Shown one piece after another: positions 18,231-28,921 of a DNA stretch of 64,000 nt (the stretch's first letter is position 1; the number at the start of each line of letters is the position of its first letter). The stretch comes from Mycobacterium sp. E2479 (GTDB lineage Bacteria; Actinomycetota; Actinomycetes; Mycobacteriales; Mycobacteriaceae): positions 18,642 through 82,641 of the forward strand of contig NZ_LZJR01000081.1 in NCBI RefSeq assembly GCF_001667925.1, in the 5' to 3' direction. The notes under the pieces were generated by a model. It did not search any database. It was not told the DNA's origin and saw only the letters and a program-made list of their open reading frames with translations. The translations under genes were made by a program, and so were the position numbers.

Positions 18231-19391
18231 CTACAGGCGCTCGATGATGGTGACGTTCGCCGTGCCGCCGCCTTCACACATCGTCTGCAGGCCGTAGCGA
18301 CCGCCGATGCGTTCCAGCTCGTTGAGCATGGTGGTGAACAGTTTGGCGCCGGTGGCACCCAATGGGTGGCCGAGCGCGATCGCGCCGCCGTTGGGGTTGA
18401 CCTTTTCCGGGTCCACCTTGATCTCTTTGAGCCAAGCCAACACCACCGGCGCGAAAGCCTCGTTGATCTCGACGGTGTCGATGTCATCGATGGACAGCCC
18501 GGCCTTGTCCAGTGCATAGCGCGTCGCCGGGATGGGCCCGGTCAGCATGAAGACCGGGTCGGCGGCGCGGGCGCTGATGTGATGGATGCGGGCCCGCGGC
18601 GTCAGGTTGTGCTCCTTGACGGCCTTTTCGGACGCCAGCAGCACTGCACTGGCACCGTCGGAAATCTGACTGGCCATGGCCGCCGTCAGCCGGCCACCCT
18701 CGACCAGCGGCTTGAGCCCGGCCATCTTCTCCAGCGACGATTCGCGCGGGCCCTCGTCGACCCGGAACGGCCCGGATTCCGTTTCGACGGTGATGATCTC
18801 GTTGTCGAAGTGCCCGCCGCGGATGGCCGCGAACGCGCGCTCGTGACTGGTCAGCGCGTAGCGTTCCATCTCCTCGCGTGACAGGTTCCACTTCTCGGCA
18901 ATCAGTTCAGAACCGCGAAACTGTGAGATCTCCTGGTCGCCGTAGCGGTGCAGCCACTGTTTGGATTCGTTGGTCGGAGAAGTGAATCCGAATTGCTCGC
19001 CCACCGTCATGGCCGACGAGATCGGGATCTGGCTCATGTTCTGCACGCCGCCGGCCACGATGAGGTCGGCCGTGCCGGATAGAACCGCCTGTGCGCCAAA
19101 GGAAATCGCCTGCTGGCTGGAACCGCACTGGCGGTCGACGGTGACGCCGGGGACCTCTTCGGGATAGCCGGCGGCCAGCCAGGAGAGCCGCGCGATGTTG
19201 CCCGCCTGTGCGCCGATGGCATCGACGCAGCCGGCGATCACGTCGTCAACCGCGGCGGGATCGACGTCGACCCGGTCGAGCAGTCCGCGCCATCCCAGGG
19301 CGCCCAGGTCCACCGGGTGAATCCCGGACAGCGATCCGCCGCGCTTGCCGACCGCGGTACGCACGGCATCGATTACATACGCCTCTGTCAT
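18231..19391 (-). CDS. fadA6: Thiolase FadA6 (Rv3556c)
   Basis: A 386-aa thiolase for the C/D-ring (HIP) branch of steroid catabolism, thought to act after ring opening by IpdAB. Catalytic residues are Cys89 (DRQCGSSQQA), His342 (GHPLGATG) and Cys372 (MCEGGGTAN). The ATG at 19391 overlaps the kstR2 stop (ATGA); the longer upstream open frame is a shadow of kstR2. Confidence 0.93.
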   Translation of the reverse strand: MTEAYVIDAVRTAVGKRGGSLSGIHPVDLGALGWRGLLDRVDVDPAAVDDVIAGCVDAIGAQAGNIARLSWLAAGYPEEVPGVTVDRQCGSSQQAISFGAQAVLSGTADLIVAGGVQNMSQIPISSAMTVGEQFGFTSPTNESKQWLHRYGDQEISQFRGSELIAEKWNLSREEMERYALTSHERAFAAIRGGHFDNEIITVETESGPFRVDEGPRESSLEKMAGLKPLVEGGRLTAAMASQISDGASAVLLASEKAVKEHNLTPRARIHHISARAADPVFMLTGPIPATRYALDKAGLSIDDIDTVEINEAFAPVVLAWLKEIKVDPEKVNPNGGAIALGHPLGATGAKLFTTMLNELERIGGRYGLQTMCEGGGTANVTIIERL

Positions 19392-19993
19392 GTTTGCGAC
19401 TCCTTCGTGATTCCGCCAAGAACGATGGCGAGGTATTGCTGACCGACTTGCTCCGCGGTGAGCGGCCCGCCCGGCTGATACCAGCGCACCGACACCCAAG
19501 TGGTGTCCCGGATGAAGCGGTAGACCAGGTCGACGTCGAGGTCGGGCCGGAAGTAGCCCTCCTCGACGCCCTGATTGAGCAGCTCGAGCCACATCTTGCG
19601 CTGTTGCCGGTTCATGTCCTCGATGTAGGAGAACCGGGGCTGGGACAGCAGCCGTTGGGCCTCGTCCTGGTAGATGACGACCTGCGCGTGCCGGTGCTCG
19701 ATCGCCTCGAACGACGCCATGAACAACCCCTTGAACCGCTCCAGGGGGTTGGCCTCGCTGTCCACGATTTCGCGGTAGCGCGCGAACAACCAGTCCAGGA
19801 AACTCCGCAACAGCTCGTCGACCATCTCCTCTTTGGAGGAGAAGTGGTGATACAGACTGCCGGATAGGATCCCTGCGCTGTCGGCGATGTCGCGGACGGT
19901 GGTGGCACGCAATCCGCGCTCGGCGAACATGGTCGCGGCAAGCTCCAGTAGCTCGTCTCGCCGGCTGTTGGCCTGACCGGGCACTCGGTCCAC
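19388..19993 (-). CDS. kstR2: TetR-family repressor KstR2
   Basis: A 201-aa TetR regulator. KstR2 represses the HIP genes and is released by HIP-CoA. The HTH is in the first 50 residues (TTVRDIADSAGILSGSLYHHF). GTG start at 19993 with a KstR2 operator and TANNNT -10 directly upstream, so the gene is autorepressed and probably leaderless. Co-transcribed with fadA6. Confidence 0.94.
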   Translation of the reverse strand: MDRVPGQANSRRDELLELAATMFAERGLRATTVRDIADSAGILSGSLYHHFSSKEEMVDELLRSFLDWLFARYREIVDSEANPLERFKGLFMASFEAIEHRHAQVVIYQDEAQRLLSQPRFSYIEDMNRQQRKMWLELLNQGVEEGYFRPDLDVDLVYRFIRDTTWVSVRWYQPGGPLTAEQVGQQYLAIVLGGITKESQT

Positions 19994-19999
19994 CGGATC

Positions 20000-20022
20000 A
20001 GAGTATCAACCAAGCGCTTGCT
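20000..20022 (-). promoter_or_regulatory. KstR2 operator and -10 of kstR2-fadA6
   Basis: ACCAAGCGCTTGCT at 20009-20022 fits AnCAAGnnCTTGnT. On the minus strand TACTCT (20005-20000) follows after 3 bp and the GTG of kstR2 follows after another 6 nt: the same spacing as at 12325-12347. Confidence 0.82.
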
Positions 20023-20150
20023 TGGCCACCGAGGTGTGGTTTTTCACTTCACCGGCCTTGTGGAATCAGCGCGGCGAGACCGCCGGCGGGATCTGAGAAT
20101 CGACAACTGTAAACACGTCGCGGGCGCGCGCCAGTCAGCGATATCGCAGC

Positions 20151-20935
20151 TCACGGGTGCTGACTGGAAACCGAGATGACCTCGCCGGTGAGGTAGCTCG
20201 AGTAGTCGCTGGCGAGGAACGCGATGGTGGCCGCCACCTCCCACGGCTCGGCGGCCCGCCCGAAGGCCTCGCCGGCCGACAGCCGGTCGAGCAACTCCGA
20301 CGACGACGTCTTCTCCAGGAATTTGTGCCGCGCGATGCTAGGCGACACTGCATTGATCCGCACGTCGTACTCGGCGGCTTCGATTGCGCTGCAACGGGTC
20401 AGCGCCATCACCCCGGCCTTGGCGGCGGCGTAGTGCGACTGCGAGTGCTGCGCGCGCCAGCCGAGCACGCTGGCGTTGTTGACGATCACCCCGCCGTGCG
20501 GCGCGTCCCGGAAGTACCGCAACGCCGCGCGGGTGGCGCGAAACACCGACGTCAGGGTCACATCCAGGACGCGGCCCCACTCCTCGTCGGTCATGTCGAC
20601 CACCGGTGTCTGTCCGCCCAGCCCGGCGTTGTTGATCAGGACATCGATGCGGCCCATCCGGGCCGTGGCCGACGCGAACAACGCATCGATCTGCGCGGTG
20701 GACGTCACGTCGCACAGCACGCTTTCGACCCGGCCCTGCCCGAGCGCGGTGAGCTCGTCGGCGGTCTCCCCCAGCCGGCGTTCGTGGTGGTCCGAGATCA
20801 CCACGTCGGCCCCCTCGGCCAGTGCCCGCCGTGCGGTCGCCGCGCCGATGCCGGTGCCCGCGGCCGCGGTCACGACCACCACCTTGCCTTGCAGAAGTCC
20901 GTGTCCGGCAATCTCTTTCGGAACTTCGGACAGAC

Positions 20936-20939
<4 letters not shown>
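20151..20939 (-). CDS. ipdF: SDR IpdF (Rv3559c orthologue)
   Basis: A 262-aa short-chain dehydrogenase with TAAAGTGIGAATARRAL as cofactor motif, NNAG and catalytic YAAAKAG. In M. tuberculosis the Rv3559c product is assigned as the 5-hydroxy-HIC-CoA oxidoreductase of the HIP pathway. The start at MSLSEVP (20939) gives an ATGA overlap with fadE30. Downstream, 20023-20150 has no gene where M. tuberculosis carries PPE64. Confidence 0.9.
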
Positions 20940-22084
<1,145 letters not shown>

Positions 22085-22091
22085 GCCCTGT

Positions 22092-22115
22092 AGGCTAACC
22101 TACCAAGCACTTGCT
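22092..22115 (-). promoter_or_regulatory. KstR2 operator between fadE30 and fadD3
   Basis: ACCAAGCACTTGCT at 22102-22115 fits the KstR2 motif. For leftward fadE30, TAGCCT (22097-22092) follows after 4 bp and the ATG after 7 nt. For rightward fadD3 the operator is about 86 bp upstream of the start. Confidence 0.82.
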
Positions 22116-22201
22116 TTGTAGCTCGGTGACGATGCGCGACGCGGAGCGGCGCGAGGAGGAATCGAGCGGTCAAATCGCGCTAGTCGCTACAGGAGCATTC
22201 G

Positions 22202-23737
22202 ATGACCAACGATCCGCGCACGGTGCCCGCGGCGCTGGATCGTTTCGCGGCTCAGCTCCCCGATCACGACGCGTTGGTCACCGATGAACGATGCTTCACC
22301 GCCGCCGCGCTGCGTGACGAGGTACGCCGGGCCGCCGCCGCCCTCATCGACCTCGGGGTGCAAGCGGGAGACCGGGTGGCCATCTGGTCGCCGAACACCT
22401 GGCATTGGGTGGTGGCGTGCCTGGCGATTCACCACGCCGCAGCCGCGATGGTGCCGCTGAACACCCGCTACACCGCCACCGAGGCCGCCGACATCCTGGC
22501 GCGCACCGGCGCTCCGGTGTTGTTCGGCATGGGCCGATTCCTCGACACCGATCGCGTCGCCGACCTGAACCGCGACGCCCTGCCGGCGCTGCGCCACATC
22601 GTGCGGATACCGATCGAGGCGGACGACGGGACGTGGGACGACTTCATGGCCCGCGGCAGCGATCTCGACGCCGTTACCACTCGCGCGTCCACAGTCGCAC
22701 CCGATGACGTCAGCGACATCCTCTTCACGTCCGGTACCACCGGCCGCAGCAAAGGCGTGCTGTGCGCGCACCGACAGTCGCTTTCGGCCTCGGCGGCCTG
22801 GGCGGCCAACGGCAAGATCACCAGTGACGACCGCTACCTGTGCATCAACCCGTTCTTTCACAACTTCGGCTACAAGGCCGGCATCCTGGCCTGTCTGCAG
22901 ACCGGCGCGACGCTGATCCCCCACCTGATTTTCGACCCGCTGCGCGCGCTGCAAGCCATCGAGCAGCACCGCATCACCGTGCTGCCCGGCCCACCGACCA
23001 TCTACCAGACCCTGCTGGACCACCCGGCACGCAAGGATTACGACCTGAGCTCACTGCGGTTCGCGGTGACCGGCGCCGCGACCGTGCCGGTCGTGCTCGT
23101 CGAGCGCATGCAATCCGAACTGGACATCGACATCGTGCTGACCGCCTACGGGCTGACCGAGGCCAACGGCATGGGCACGATGTGCCGCGCCGACGACGAT
23201 GCGGTCACCGTGGCCACCACCTGCGGACGCCCATTCGCCGATTTCGAATTGCGCATCGACGCCCCCTCACCCGAGGACCCGGGCGAGGTGTTGCTGCGCG
23301 GGCCGAACGTGATGCTGGGCTACCTCGAAGACCCGGAGGCCACCGCGGCCGCCATCGACGCCGACGGCTGGCTGCACACCGGTGACATCGGCGCCGTCGA
23401 CGCCGCCGGCAACCTGCGCATCACCGATCGGCTCAAAGACATGTACATCTGCGGTGGATTCAACGTCTACCCCGCCGAGGTCGAGCAGGTGCTGGCCCGG
23501 ATGGACGGCGTGGCCGACGCCGCCGTGATCGGAGTTCCCGACGAGCGGCTCGGCGAAGTGGGCCGGGCGTATCTGGTGACCCGGCCCGGCGCCCACCTCG
23601 ACGAGCAATCTGTGATCGCTTACACCCGTGAGCATTTGGCGAACTTCAAGGCACCGCGCTCGGTGCGGTTCGTCGACGCGTTGCCGCGCAATGCGGGCGG
23701 CAAGGTGCTCAAACCACAACTGCGAGAGCAGGGCTGA
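22202..23737 (+). CDS. fadD3: HIP-CoA synthetase FadD3
   Basis: A 511-aa ANL-family acyl-CoA synthetase. FadD3 ligates CoA to the bicyclic HIP propanoate, committing C/D rings to degradation and making the KstR2 inducer. P-loop FTSGTTGRSKGVL, adenine motif YGLTEANG, hinge YICGGFNVYPAEVE and the C-terminal lysine in GGKVLKP are present. AGGAG ribosome site before the ATG. First gene of a five-gene coupled operon. Confidence 0.94.
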   Translation: MTNDPRTVPAALDRFAAQLPDHDALVTDERCFTAAALRDEVRRAAAALIDLGVQAGDRVAIWSPNTWHWVVACLAIHHAAAAMVPLNTRYTATEAADILARTGAPVLFGMGRFLDTDRVADLNRDALPALRHIVRIPIEADDGTWDDFMARGSDLDAVTTRASTVAPDDVSDILFTSGTTGRSKGVLCAHRQSLSASAAWAANGKITSDDRYLCINPFFHNFGYKAGILACLQTGATLIPHLIFDPLRALQAIEQHRITVLPGPPTIYQTLLDHPARKDYDLSSLRFAVTGAATVPVVLVERMQSELDIDIVLTAYGLTEANGMGTMCRADDDAVTVATTCGRPFADFELRIDAPSPEDPGEVLLRGPNVMLGYLEDPEATAAAIDADGWLHTGDIGAVDAAGNLRITDRLKDMYICGGFNVYPAEVEQVLARMDGVADAAVIGVPDERLGEVGRAYLVTRPGAHLDEQSVIAYTREHLANFKAPRSVRFVDALPRNAGGKVLKPQLREQG

Positions 23738-24882
23738 TGGATCTGGAACTCGACGAAAAGACCTTGGCGTTTGCGGCGGAGGTGCGGGAATTCTTGGCGG
23801 CCAACGCCGATTCGATCCCGACGAAGTCGTACGACAACGCCGAAGGCTTTGAACAGCACCGGCATTGGGACCGCGTGCTGTTCGATGCGGGCCTGTCGGT
23901 GATCAACTGGCCGAGGAAGTACGGCGGCCGCGACGCACCGCTGCTGCACTGGGTGGTGTTCGAGGAGGAGTACTTCCGGGCCGGTGCCCCGGGCCGCGCC
24001 AGCGCCAACGGCACCTCGATGCTGGCGCCGACCCTCTTCGCACACGGCACCGACGAGCAGCGTGACCGGATCCTGCCGAAAATGGCCAGCGGCGAACAGA
24101 TCTGGGCCCAGGCGTGGTCCGAGCCCGAGTCCGGCAGCGACTTGGCGTCACTGCGGTCCACCGCTACCCAGACCGGCGGCGGCTGGCTGCTCAACGGGCA
24201 GAAGATCTGGAGCTCGCGAGCACCGTTCGCCGAGCGGGCTTTCGGGCTGTTCCGTTCCGATCCCGGCGCCGAGCGCCACAACGGGCTGACGTACTTCATG
24301 TTCGACCTGAAGGCACCGGGTGTCACTGTGCGGCCCATCGTCCAGTTGGGTGGCGACACCGGTTTCGGTGAGATCTTCCTCGACAACGTCTTCGTTCCCG
24401 ACACCGACGTGATCGGGACCCCGCACGAGGGCTGGCGGGCGGCCATGAGCACGTCGAGCAACGAACGCGGCATGTCGCTGCGCAGTCCGGCGCGCTTCTT
24501 GGCCACCGCTGAGCGGCTGGTGCAGCTGTGGAAGGACCTTGGCTCACCAGATACGTTCGCCGACCGGGTCGCCAACGGCTGGATCAAGGCGCAGGCCTAC
24601 CGGCTGCAGACCTTCGGCACGGTGACCCGGCTGGCCCTCGGCGGTGAGTTGGGCGCGGAATCGTCGGTGACCAAGGTGTTCTGGTCTGACCTCGATGTCG
24701 AATTGCACCAGACCGCGCTCGACCTGCTCGGCGCCGACGCAGAGCTCGCCGGCCCGTGGACCGAAGGGCTACTGTTCGCGTTGGGTGGGCCGATCTACGC
24801 CGGCACCAACGAGATTCAGCGCAACATCATCTCCGAGCGGTTGCTGGGCCTGCCGCGTGAGAAGTCCGGGGGCAAGAAGTGA
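23737..24882 (+). CDS. fadE31: Acyl-CoA dehydrogenase FadE31 (Rv3562)
   Basis: A 381-aa acyl-CoA dehydrogenase with AQAWSEPESGSDLASL and the C-terminal AGTNEIQRNIISERLLGLP. Starts TGATG with fadD3 and ends GTGA with fadE32. Members of the FadE31-33 set form hetero-oligomeric dehydrogenases in C/D-ring catabolism; the exact pairing cannot be read from this sequence. Confidence 0.92.
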   Translation: MDLELDEKTLAFAAEVREFLAANADSIPTKSYDNAEGFEQHRHWDRVLFDAGLSVINWPRKYGGRDAPLLHWVVFEEEYFRAGAPGRASANGTSMLAPTLFAHGTDEQRDRILPKMASGEQIWAQAWSEPESGSDLASLRSTATQTGGGWLLNGQKIWSSRAPFAERAFGLFRSDPGAERHNGLTYFMFDLKAPGVTVRPIVQLGGDTGFGEIFLDNVFVPDTDVIGTPHEGWRAAMSTSSNERGMSLRSPARFLATAERLVQLWKDLGSPDTFADRVANGWIKAQAYRLQTFGTVTRLALGGELGAESSVTKVFWSDLDVELHQTALDLLGADAELAGPWTEGLLFALGGPIYAGTNEIQRNIISERLLGLPREKSGGKK

Positions 24883-25823
24883 AATTTGCGCTAGACGAAC
24901 AGCAGCGCGACTTCGCGGCCAGCATCGACGCCGCGCTCGGCGCGGCGGACCTGCCCGCCGCAGTGCGCGCGTGGTCCGCGGGCGATACCGCTCCGGGCCG
25001 CAAGGTGTGGGAGCAGCTGGCCAACCTGGGCATCACCGCCCTGGCCGTGCCGGAGAAATTCGATGGCATCGAGGCCCATCCGGTCGACCTCGTCGTCGCT
25101 ATCGAACGTCTCGGGCGTTGGTGCGTGCCGGGCCCGGTGGCCGAATCCATCGCGGTGGCACCGGTCTTGCTCGCCTCTGGCGATAAGGCCGACCGCTGCG
25201 CCGAATTGGCGTCCGGGGAACTGATCGCCACCGTCGCGCTGCCACCGCAGACACCGCGCGCCGTCGACGCCGGCGTCGCCGGACTGGTGCTGTTGGCCGG
25301 CGAGGGCGGCGTCACCGAGGCGACACCGGGCGACGTCCACGAATCCGTCGATCCCAGCCGCAGGCTCTCCGACGTGACCGCGACCGGTGTGGCGTGGCAA
25401 GCAGACATCAAGCGGGCCTACGAGTTCGGCGCGCTGGCGACCGCCGCCCAGCTGATCGGTGCGGCCGAGGCGCTGCGCGACGGCGCGGTCGATTACGCCA
25501 AGCAACGCACCCAGTTCGGCCGGGTGATCGGCTCGTATCAGGCGATCAAGCACAAGCTCGCCGACGTACACATCGCCATCGAACTGGCCCGGCCGCTGGT
25601 ATACGGCGCGGCGCTGACCATGGATTCCCGCGATGTCAGCGCGGCCAAAGCCGCCGCGTCCGAGGCGGGGCTGCTGGCCGCACAATCGGCGTTGCAGACC
25701 CACGGCGCCATCGGTTTCACCCAGGAACACGATTTGTCGCTGTTGCTGCTGCGCGTGCAGGCGTTGCGGTCCGCGTGGGGTACGCCGGCGCAACATCGGC
25801 GGCGAGTACTGGAGGCGCTGTGA
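24879..25823 (+). CDS. fadE32: Acyl-CoA dehydrogenase FadE32 (Rv3563)
   Basis: A 314-aa short dehydrogenase subunit of the kind that pairs with a longer partner, comparable to FadE28. The C-terminal part KQRTQFGRVIGSYQAIKHKL and QTHGAIGFTQEHD is standard, while the N-terminal FAD-contacting segment is reduced. GTG start overlapping fadE31. Probable half of a heteromeric HIP-pathway dehydrogenase. Confidence 0.9.
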   Translation: MKFALDEQQRDFAASIDAALGAADLPAAVRAWSAGDTAPGRKVWEQLANLGITALAVPEKFDGIEAHPVDLVVAIERLGRWCVPGPVAESIAVAPVLLASGDKADRCAELASGELIATVALPPQTPRAVDAGVAGLVLLAGEGGVTEATPGDVHESVDPSRRLSDVTATGVAWQADIKRAYEFGALATAAQLIGAAEALRDGAVDYAKQRTQFGRVIGSYQAIKHKLADVHIAIELARPLVYGAALTMDSRDVSAAKAAASEAGLLAAQSALQTHGAIGFTQEHDLSLLLLRVQALRSAWGTPAQHRRRVLEAL

Positions 25824-26779
25824 CAGTGATGAATGAAGAACGGCGGATGCTGGCCGAGACCGTCGCCGCCCTGGTGGCCAAGCACGCGGGTCCCGCGGCC
25901 GTGCGCGCGGCCATGGAGTCCGACCGGGGCTACGACGAATCGCTGTGGCAACTGCTGTGCGAGCAGGTCGGCGCCGCCGCGCTGGTGATACCCGAGGAGT
26001 TGGGCGGCGCGGGTGGCGAATTAGCCGACGCCGCAGCCGTTTTGCGGGAACTGGGCCGCGCCCTGGCGCCCTCCCCGCTGCTGGGTACCACGCTGGCCGA
26101 GCTGGCGCTGCTGAGCGCGACCGAGCCGGACACCGCCACGCTGGAACGGCTTGCCGAGGGCACCTCGATCGGCGCGCTGGTGCTCGACGCCGACTATGTG
26201 ATCAACGGTGATGTCGCCGACGTCGTGCTCGCCGTCGCGGACGGCCGACTGAACAGGTGGACACGATTCGGTGCGGAGCCGGTCGCCACCATGGACCCGA
26301 CCCGGCGCCTGGCCCGGGTGAAAGCCGAGGAGACCATCTCGATCGGCCCCGACCCGGGGCTGGCGGACACGGCGGCGATCCTGCTGGCGGCCGAGCAGAT
26401 CGGCGCCGCCGAACGCTGTTTGGAACTGACCGTCGAATACACCAAGGACCGAGTGCAATTCGGCCGGCCGATCGGCAGCTTCCAGGCACTCAAGCATCGG
26501 ATGGCCGATCTGTATGTCACCGTCGCAGCCGCGAAGGCCGTCGTCACCGACGGGTGCGATGACCCCACTCCCACCAACGCCGCCACCGCCCGCCTGGCCG
26601 CAACCGAGGCGCTGAACACGGTGGCCGCCGAGGGCATCCAACTGCATGGCGGCATCGCGATCACCTGGGAGCACGACATGCACCTGTACTTCAAACGTGC
26701 CCACGGCAGCGCGCATCTGCTGGATTCGCCGCAACAGCTGCTCAAGCGACTGGAATCCGAGGTACTGAAGACACCGTGA
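25820..26779 (+). CDS. fadE33: Acyl-CoA dehydrogenase FadE33 (Rv3564)
   Basis: A 319-aa short dehydrogenase subunit (KDRVQFGRPIGSFQALKHRM and LHGGIAITWEHDMHLYFKRAH). I start at the GTG of the GTGA overlap with fadE32 (25820); a GTG at 25826 and an ATG at 25829 are also possible. The longer open frame upstream is a shadow of fadE32. Ends GTGA with the aminotransferase gene. Confidence 0.9.
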   Translation: MTVMNEERRMLAETVAALVAKHAGPAAVRAAMESDRGYDESLWQLLCEQVGAAALVIPEELGGAGGELADAAAVLRELGRALAPSPLLGTTLAELALLSATEPDTATLERLAEGTSIGALVLDADYVINGDVADVVLAVADGRLNRWTRFGAEPVATMDPTRRLARVKAEETISIGPDPGLADTAAILLAAEQIGAAERCLELTVEYTKDRVQFGRPIGSFQALKHRMADLYVTVAAAKAVVTDGCDDPTPTNAATARLAATEALNTVAAEGIQLHGGIAITWEHDMHLYFKRAHGSAHLLDSPQQLLKRLESEVLKTP

Positions 26780-27942
26780 CCCACCGAGTCTCGCTACGAG
26801 CCGGCATCCCACCGTTTTACGTGATGGATGTCTGGCTGGCGGCCGCGGAACGCCAGCGCAGCCACGGCGACTTGGTCAACCTGTCGGCGGGCCAGCCCAG
26901 CGTGGGGGCACCCGAGCCGGTGCGGGCGGCGGCGGCCGCCGCCGTGCATTCCAACGAACTGGGTTACTCGGTGTCACTGGGAATTCCCGAGCTGCGCGCC
27001 GCGATCGCCGCTGACTATCAAGGCCAGCACGGCCTCGACGTCGAAGCCGACGCGGTGGTGATCACGACGGGTTCCTCGGGCGGCTTCTTGCTCACCTTCC
27101 TGGCCTGCTTTGACGTCGGTGACCGGGTGGCGCTGGCCAGCCCCGGCTACCCGTGCTACCGAAACATCTTGTCTGCGTTGGGATGCGAGGTGGTGGAGCT
27201 ACCCTGCGGACCGCAGACCCGCTTCCAGCCGACCGCGCAGATGCTCGCCGAACTCGACCCCCCGGTGCAAGGTGTCGTCGTGGCAAGCCCCGCCAATCCC
27301 ACGGGCACGGTCATCGAGCCGACGGAGCTGGCAGCGATCGCTTCGTGGTGTGATGCATCGGGAGCGCGGCTGATCAGCGATGAGGTCTACCACGGTCTGG
27401 TTTACGAGGGGGCACCGCAGACCAGCTGCGCGTGGCAGACATCGCGAAATGCCGTAGTGGTCAACAGCTTTTCGAAGTATTACGCGATGACGGGCTGGCG
27501 GCTGGGCTGGCTGCTGGTGCCGCCCGAGCTGCGCCGCGCCGTGGATTGCCTCACCGGGAACTTCACCATCTGCCCGCCCGTGCTGTCACAGCTCGCCGCG
27601 GTCGCGGCCTTCACGCCGGACGCCACCGCCGAAGCCGACGGCCACCTGCATCACTACGCGAGCAATCGCTCGTTGCTGCTCGATGGGCTGCGCAGCATCG
27701 GCGTCGAGCGTCTGGCCCCGACCGACGGCGCGTTCTACGTCTACGCCGACGTCTCGGAGTTCACCGACAACTCTCTTGCATTTTGTTCGAATCTGTTGGA
27801 GGACACTGGAATTGCGATCGCGCCGGGCATCGACTTCGACACCGCGCGCGGAAACTCGTTCGTGCGACTGTCTTTTGCGGGGCCGACGAACGACATCGAA
27901 GAAGCGGTGCGACGGCTCGGCCCCTGGCTTTCGGCCCGCTAG
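26776..27942 (+). CDS. aspB: Class I/II PLP-dependent aminotransferase (Rv3565, AspB)
   Basis: A 388-aa fold-type I aminotransferase. The PLP lysine is Lys234 in NSFSKYYAMTGWRLGW, with the upstream NPTGT and the phosphate-binding GSSGGFLL. Last gene of the fadD3 operon, coupled by GTGA, so it is under KstR2 control. Why an aminotransferase belongs to steroid degradation is not known; the AspB name implies aspartate but substrate cannot be read from sequence. Confidence 0.88.
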   Translation: MTHRVSLRAGIPPFYVMDVWLAAAERQRSHGDLVNLSAGQPSVGAPEPVRAAAAAAVHSNELGYSVSLGIPELRAAIAADYQGQHGLDVEADAVVITTGSSGGFLLTFLACFDVGDRVALASPGYPCYRNILSALGCEVVELPCGPQTRFQPTAQMLAELDPPVQGVVVASPANPTGTVIEPTELAAIASWCDASGARLISDEVYHGLVYEGAPQTSCAWQTSRNAVVVNSFSKYYAMTGWRLGWLLVPPELRRAVDCLTGNFTICPPVLSQLAAVAAFTPDATAEADGHLHHYASNRSLLLDGLRSIGVERLAPTDGAFYVYADVSEFTDNSLAFCSNLLEDTGIAIAPGIDFDTARGNSFVRLSFAGPTNDIEEAVRRLGPWLSAR

Positions 27943-27960
27943 GTAAATCCGGCGCGGCAC

Positions 27961-28791
27961 CTAAGTTCCGAGTACCTGCCCGATGCGCGCCTCGAGCGCA
28001 GCGCGATCGCCGACACCCGCCACGTCGATGCCGAACCGCTCACCGAGCACGTCGACAACCGCCGCAGCGTCGTCGAGACGGATTTTCTCGCTGCCGTCGC
28101 CACGGTGGATGCTCAGGTCCCTTCCGGCCAGGTTGTAGCGGGCGTCGTCGGTGGTCAGCGCAACCATCAGGCCGGTCACGAAGATCGACGAAGGGTGCGT
28201 GGACACGTACCAGCTGCCCACCGTCAGATCGACCTGCGGCACGGTCTGGGTACCGAATATGTACAGCGGTTGCCACTCGTCCCGGACCAGGGCCTGCAGA
28301 ACCAGGCCGTCGCCGCGATCGTTCAGCCGGTACGGCTCGTGCGTGGTCGGCTGCGCGTTCCCGGTCTGCAAGCGGATGGGCGAGGTCAGGGTCTGGCCGC
28401 CGAAGCCGACGTCGACCAGGAAGGAACCCTGCGAGCCGGGGAAAGTCACCGCCAGCACCGTGTGTGTCTGGGCCCCCGGCGGCGCGTCGGGTGGCAGCAT
28501 CCAGACCACCCGCCCGGCCAGCCGCCGCACCCGGAACCCGATTTCGGTCAGCGCGTACCCCATCAGACCGTTCTGCTCGTAGCAGTAGCCCCCGCGGTGA
28601 CGGTAGACCAGCTTGTCGGTCAGCGCTTCCGGGCTCAGGTCGTCGACCGGCACGCCCATCAGCGGATCGAGATTCTCGAACGGGATCGAGCCGGTGTGCG
28701 CGGTCATCAAGTCCTGCAGCACCTCGAGCGTCGGCTCGGCGGGACCGCGGTAGTTGATGCGGTCGAAGTACGCGCCCAGATCCAGCGTCAT
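27961..28791 (-). CDS. nat: Arylamine N-acetyltransferase Nat
   Basis: A 276-aa NAT with catalytic triad Cys70 (RGGYCYEQN), His110 (AQTHTV) and Asp127 (LVDVGFGG) at the usual family numbers. NAT transfers acetyl or propionyl from CoA to arylamines and may process propionyl-CoA from steroids. Start at MTLDLGAYFD (28791); the longer upstream frame is an artefact. It follows the hsa genes on the same strand but is separated from hsaB by a gene on the opposite strand. Confidence 0.95.
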   Translation of the reverse strand: MTLDLGAYFDRINYRGPAEPTLEVLQDLMTAHTGSIPFENLDPLMGVPVDDLSPEALTDKLVYRHRGGYCYEQNGLMGYALTEIGFRVRRLAGRVVWMLPPDAPPGAQTHTVLAVTFPGSQGSFLVDVGFGGQTLTSPIRLQTGNAQPTTHEPYRLNDRGDGLVLQALVRDEWQPLYIFGTQTVPQVDLTVGSWYVSTHPSSIFVTGLMVALTTDDARYNLAGRDLSIHRGDGSEKIRLDDAAAVVDVLGERFGIDVAGVGDRAALEARIGQVLGT

Positions 28792-28921
28792 GGCACCATT
28801 CTGGCCCCGCGGCTTTCCGCCGAAGCAGCGGGCGTCGGCATCGATTGTTTCATTCATGTCGAATACGGCAACCCGCCAACAGGGGCCTGAGCGCTTCCCA
28901 ACACTGACAACGGAGTCCATC

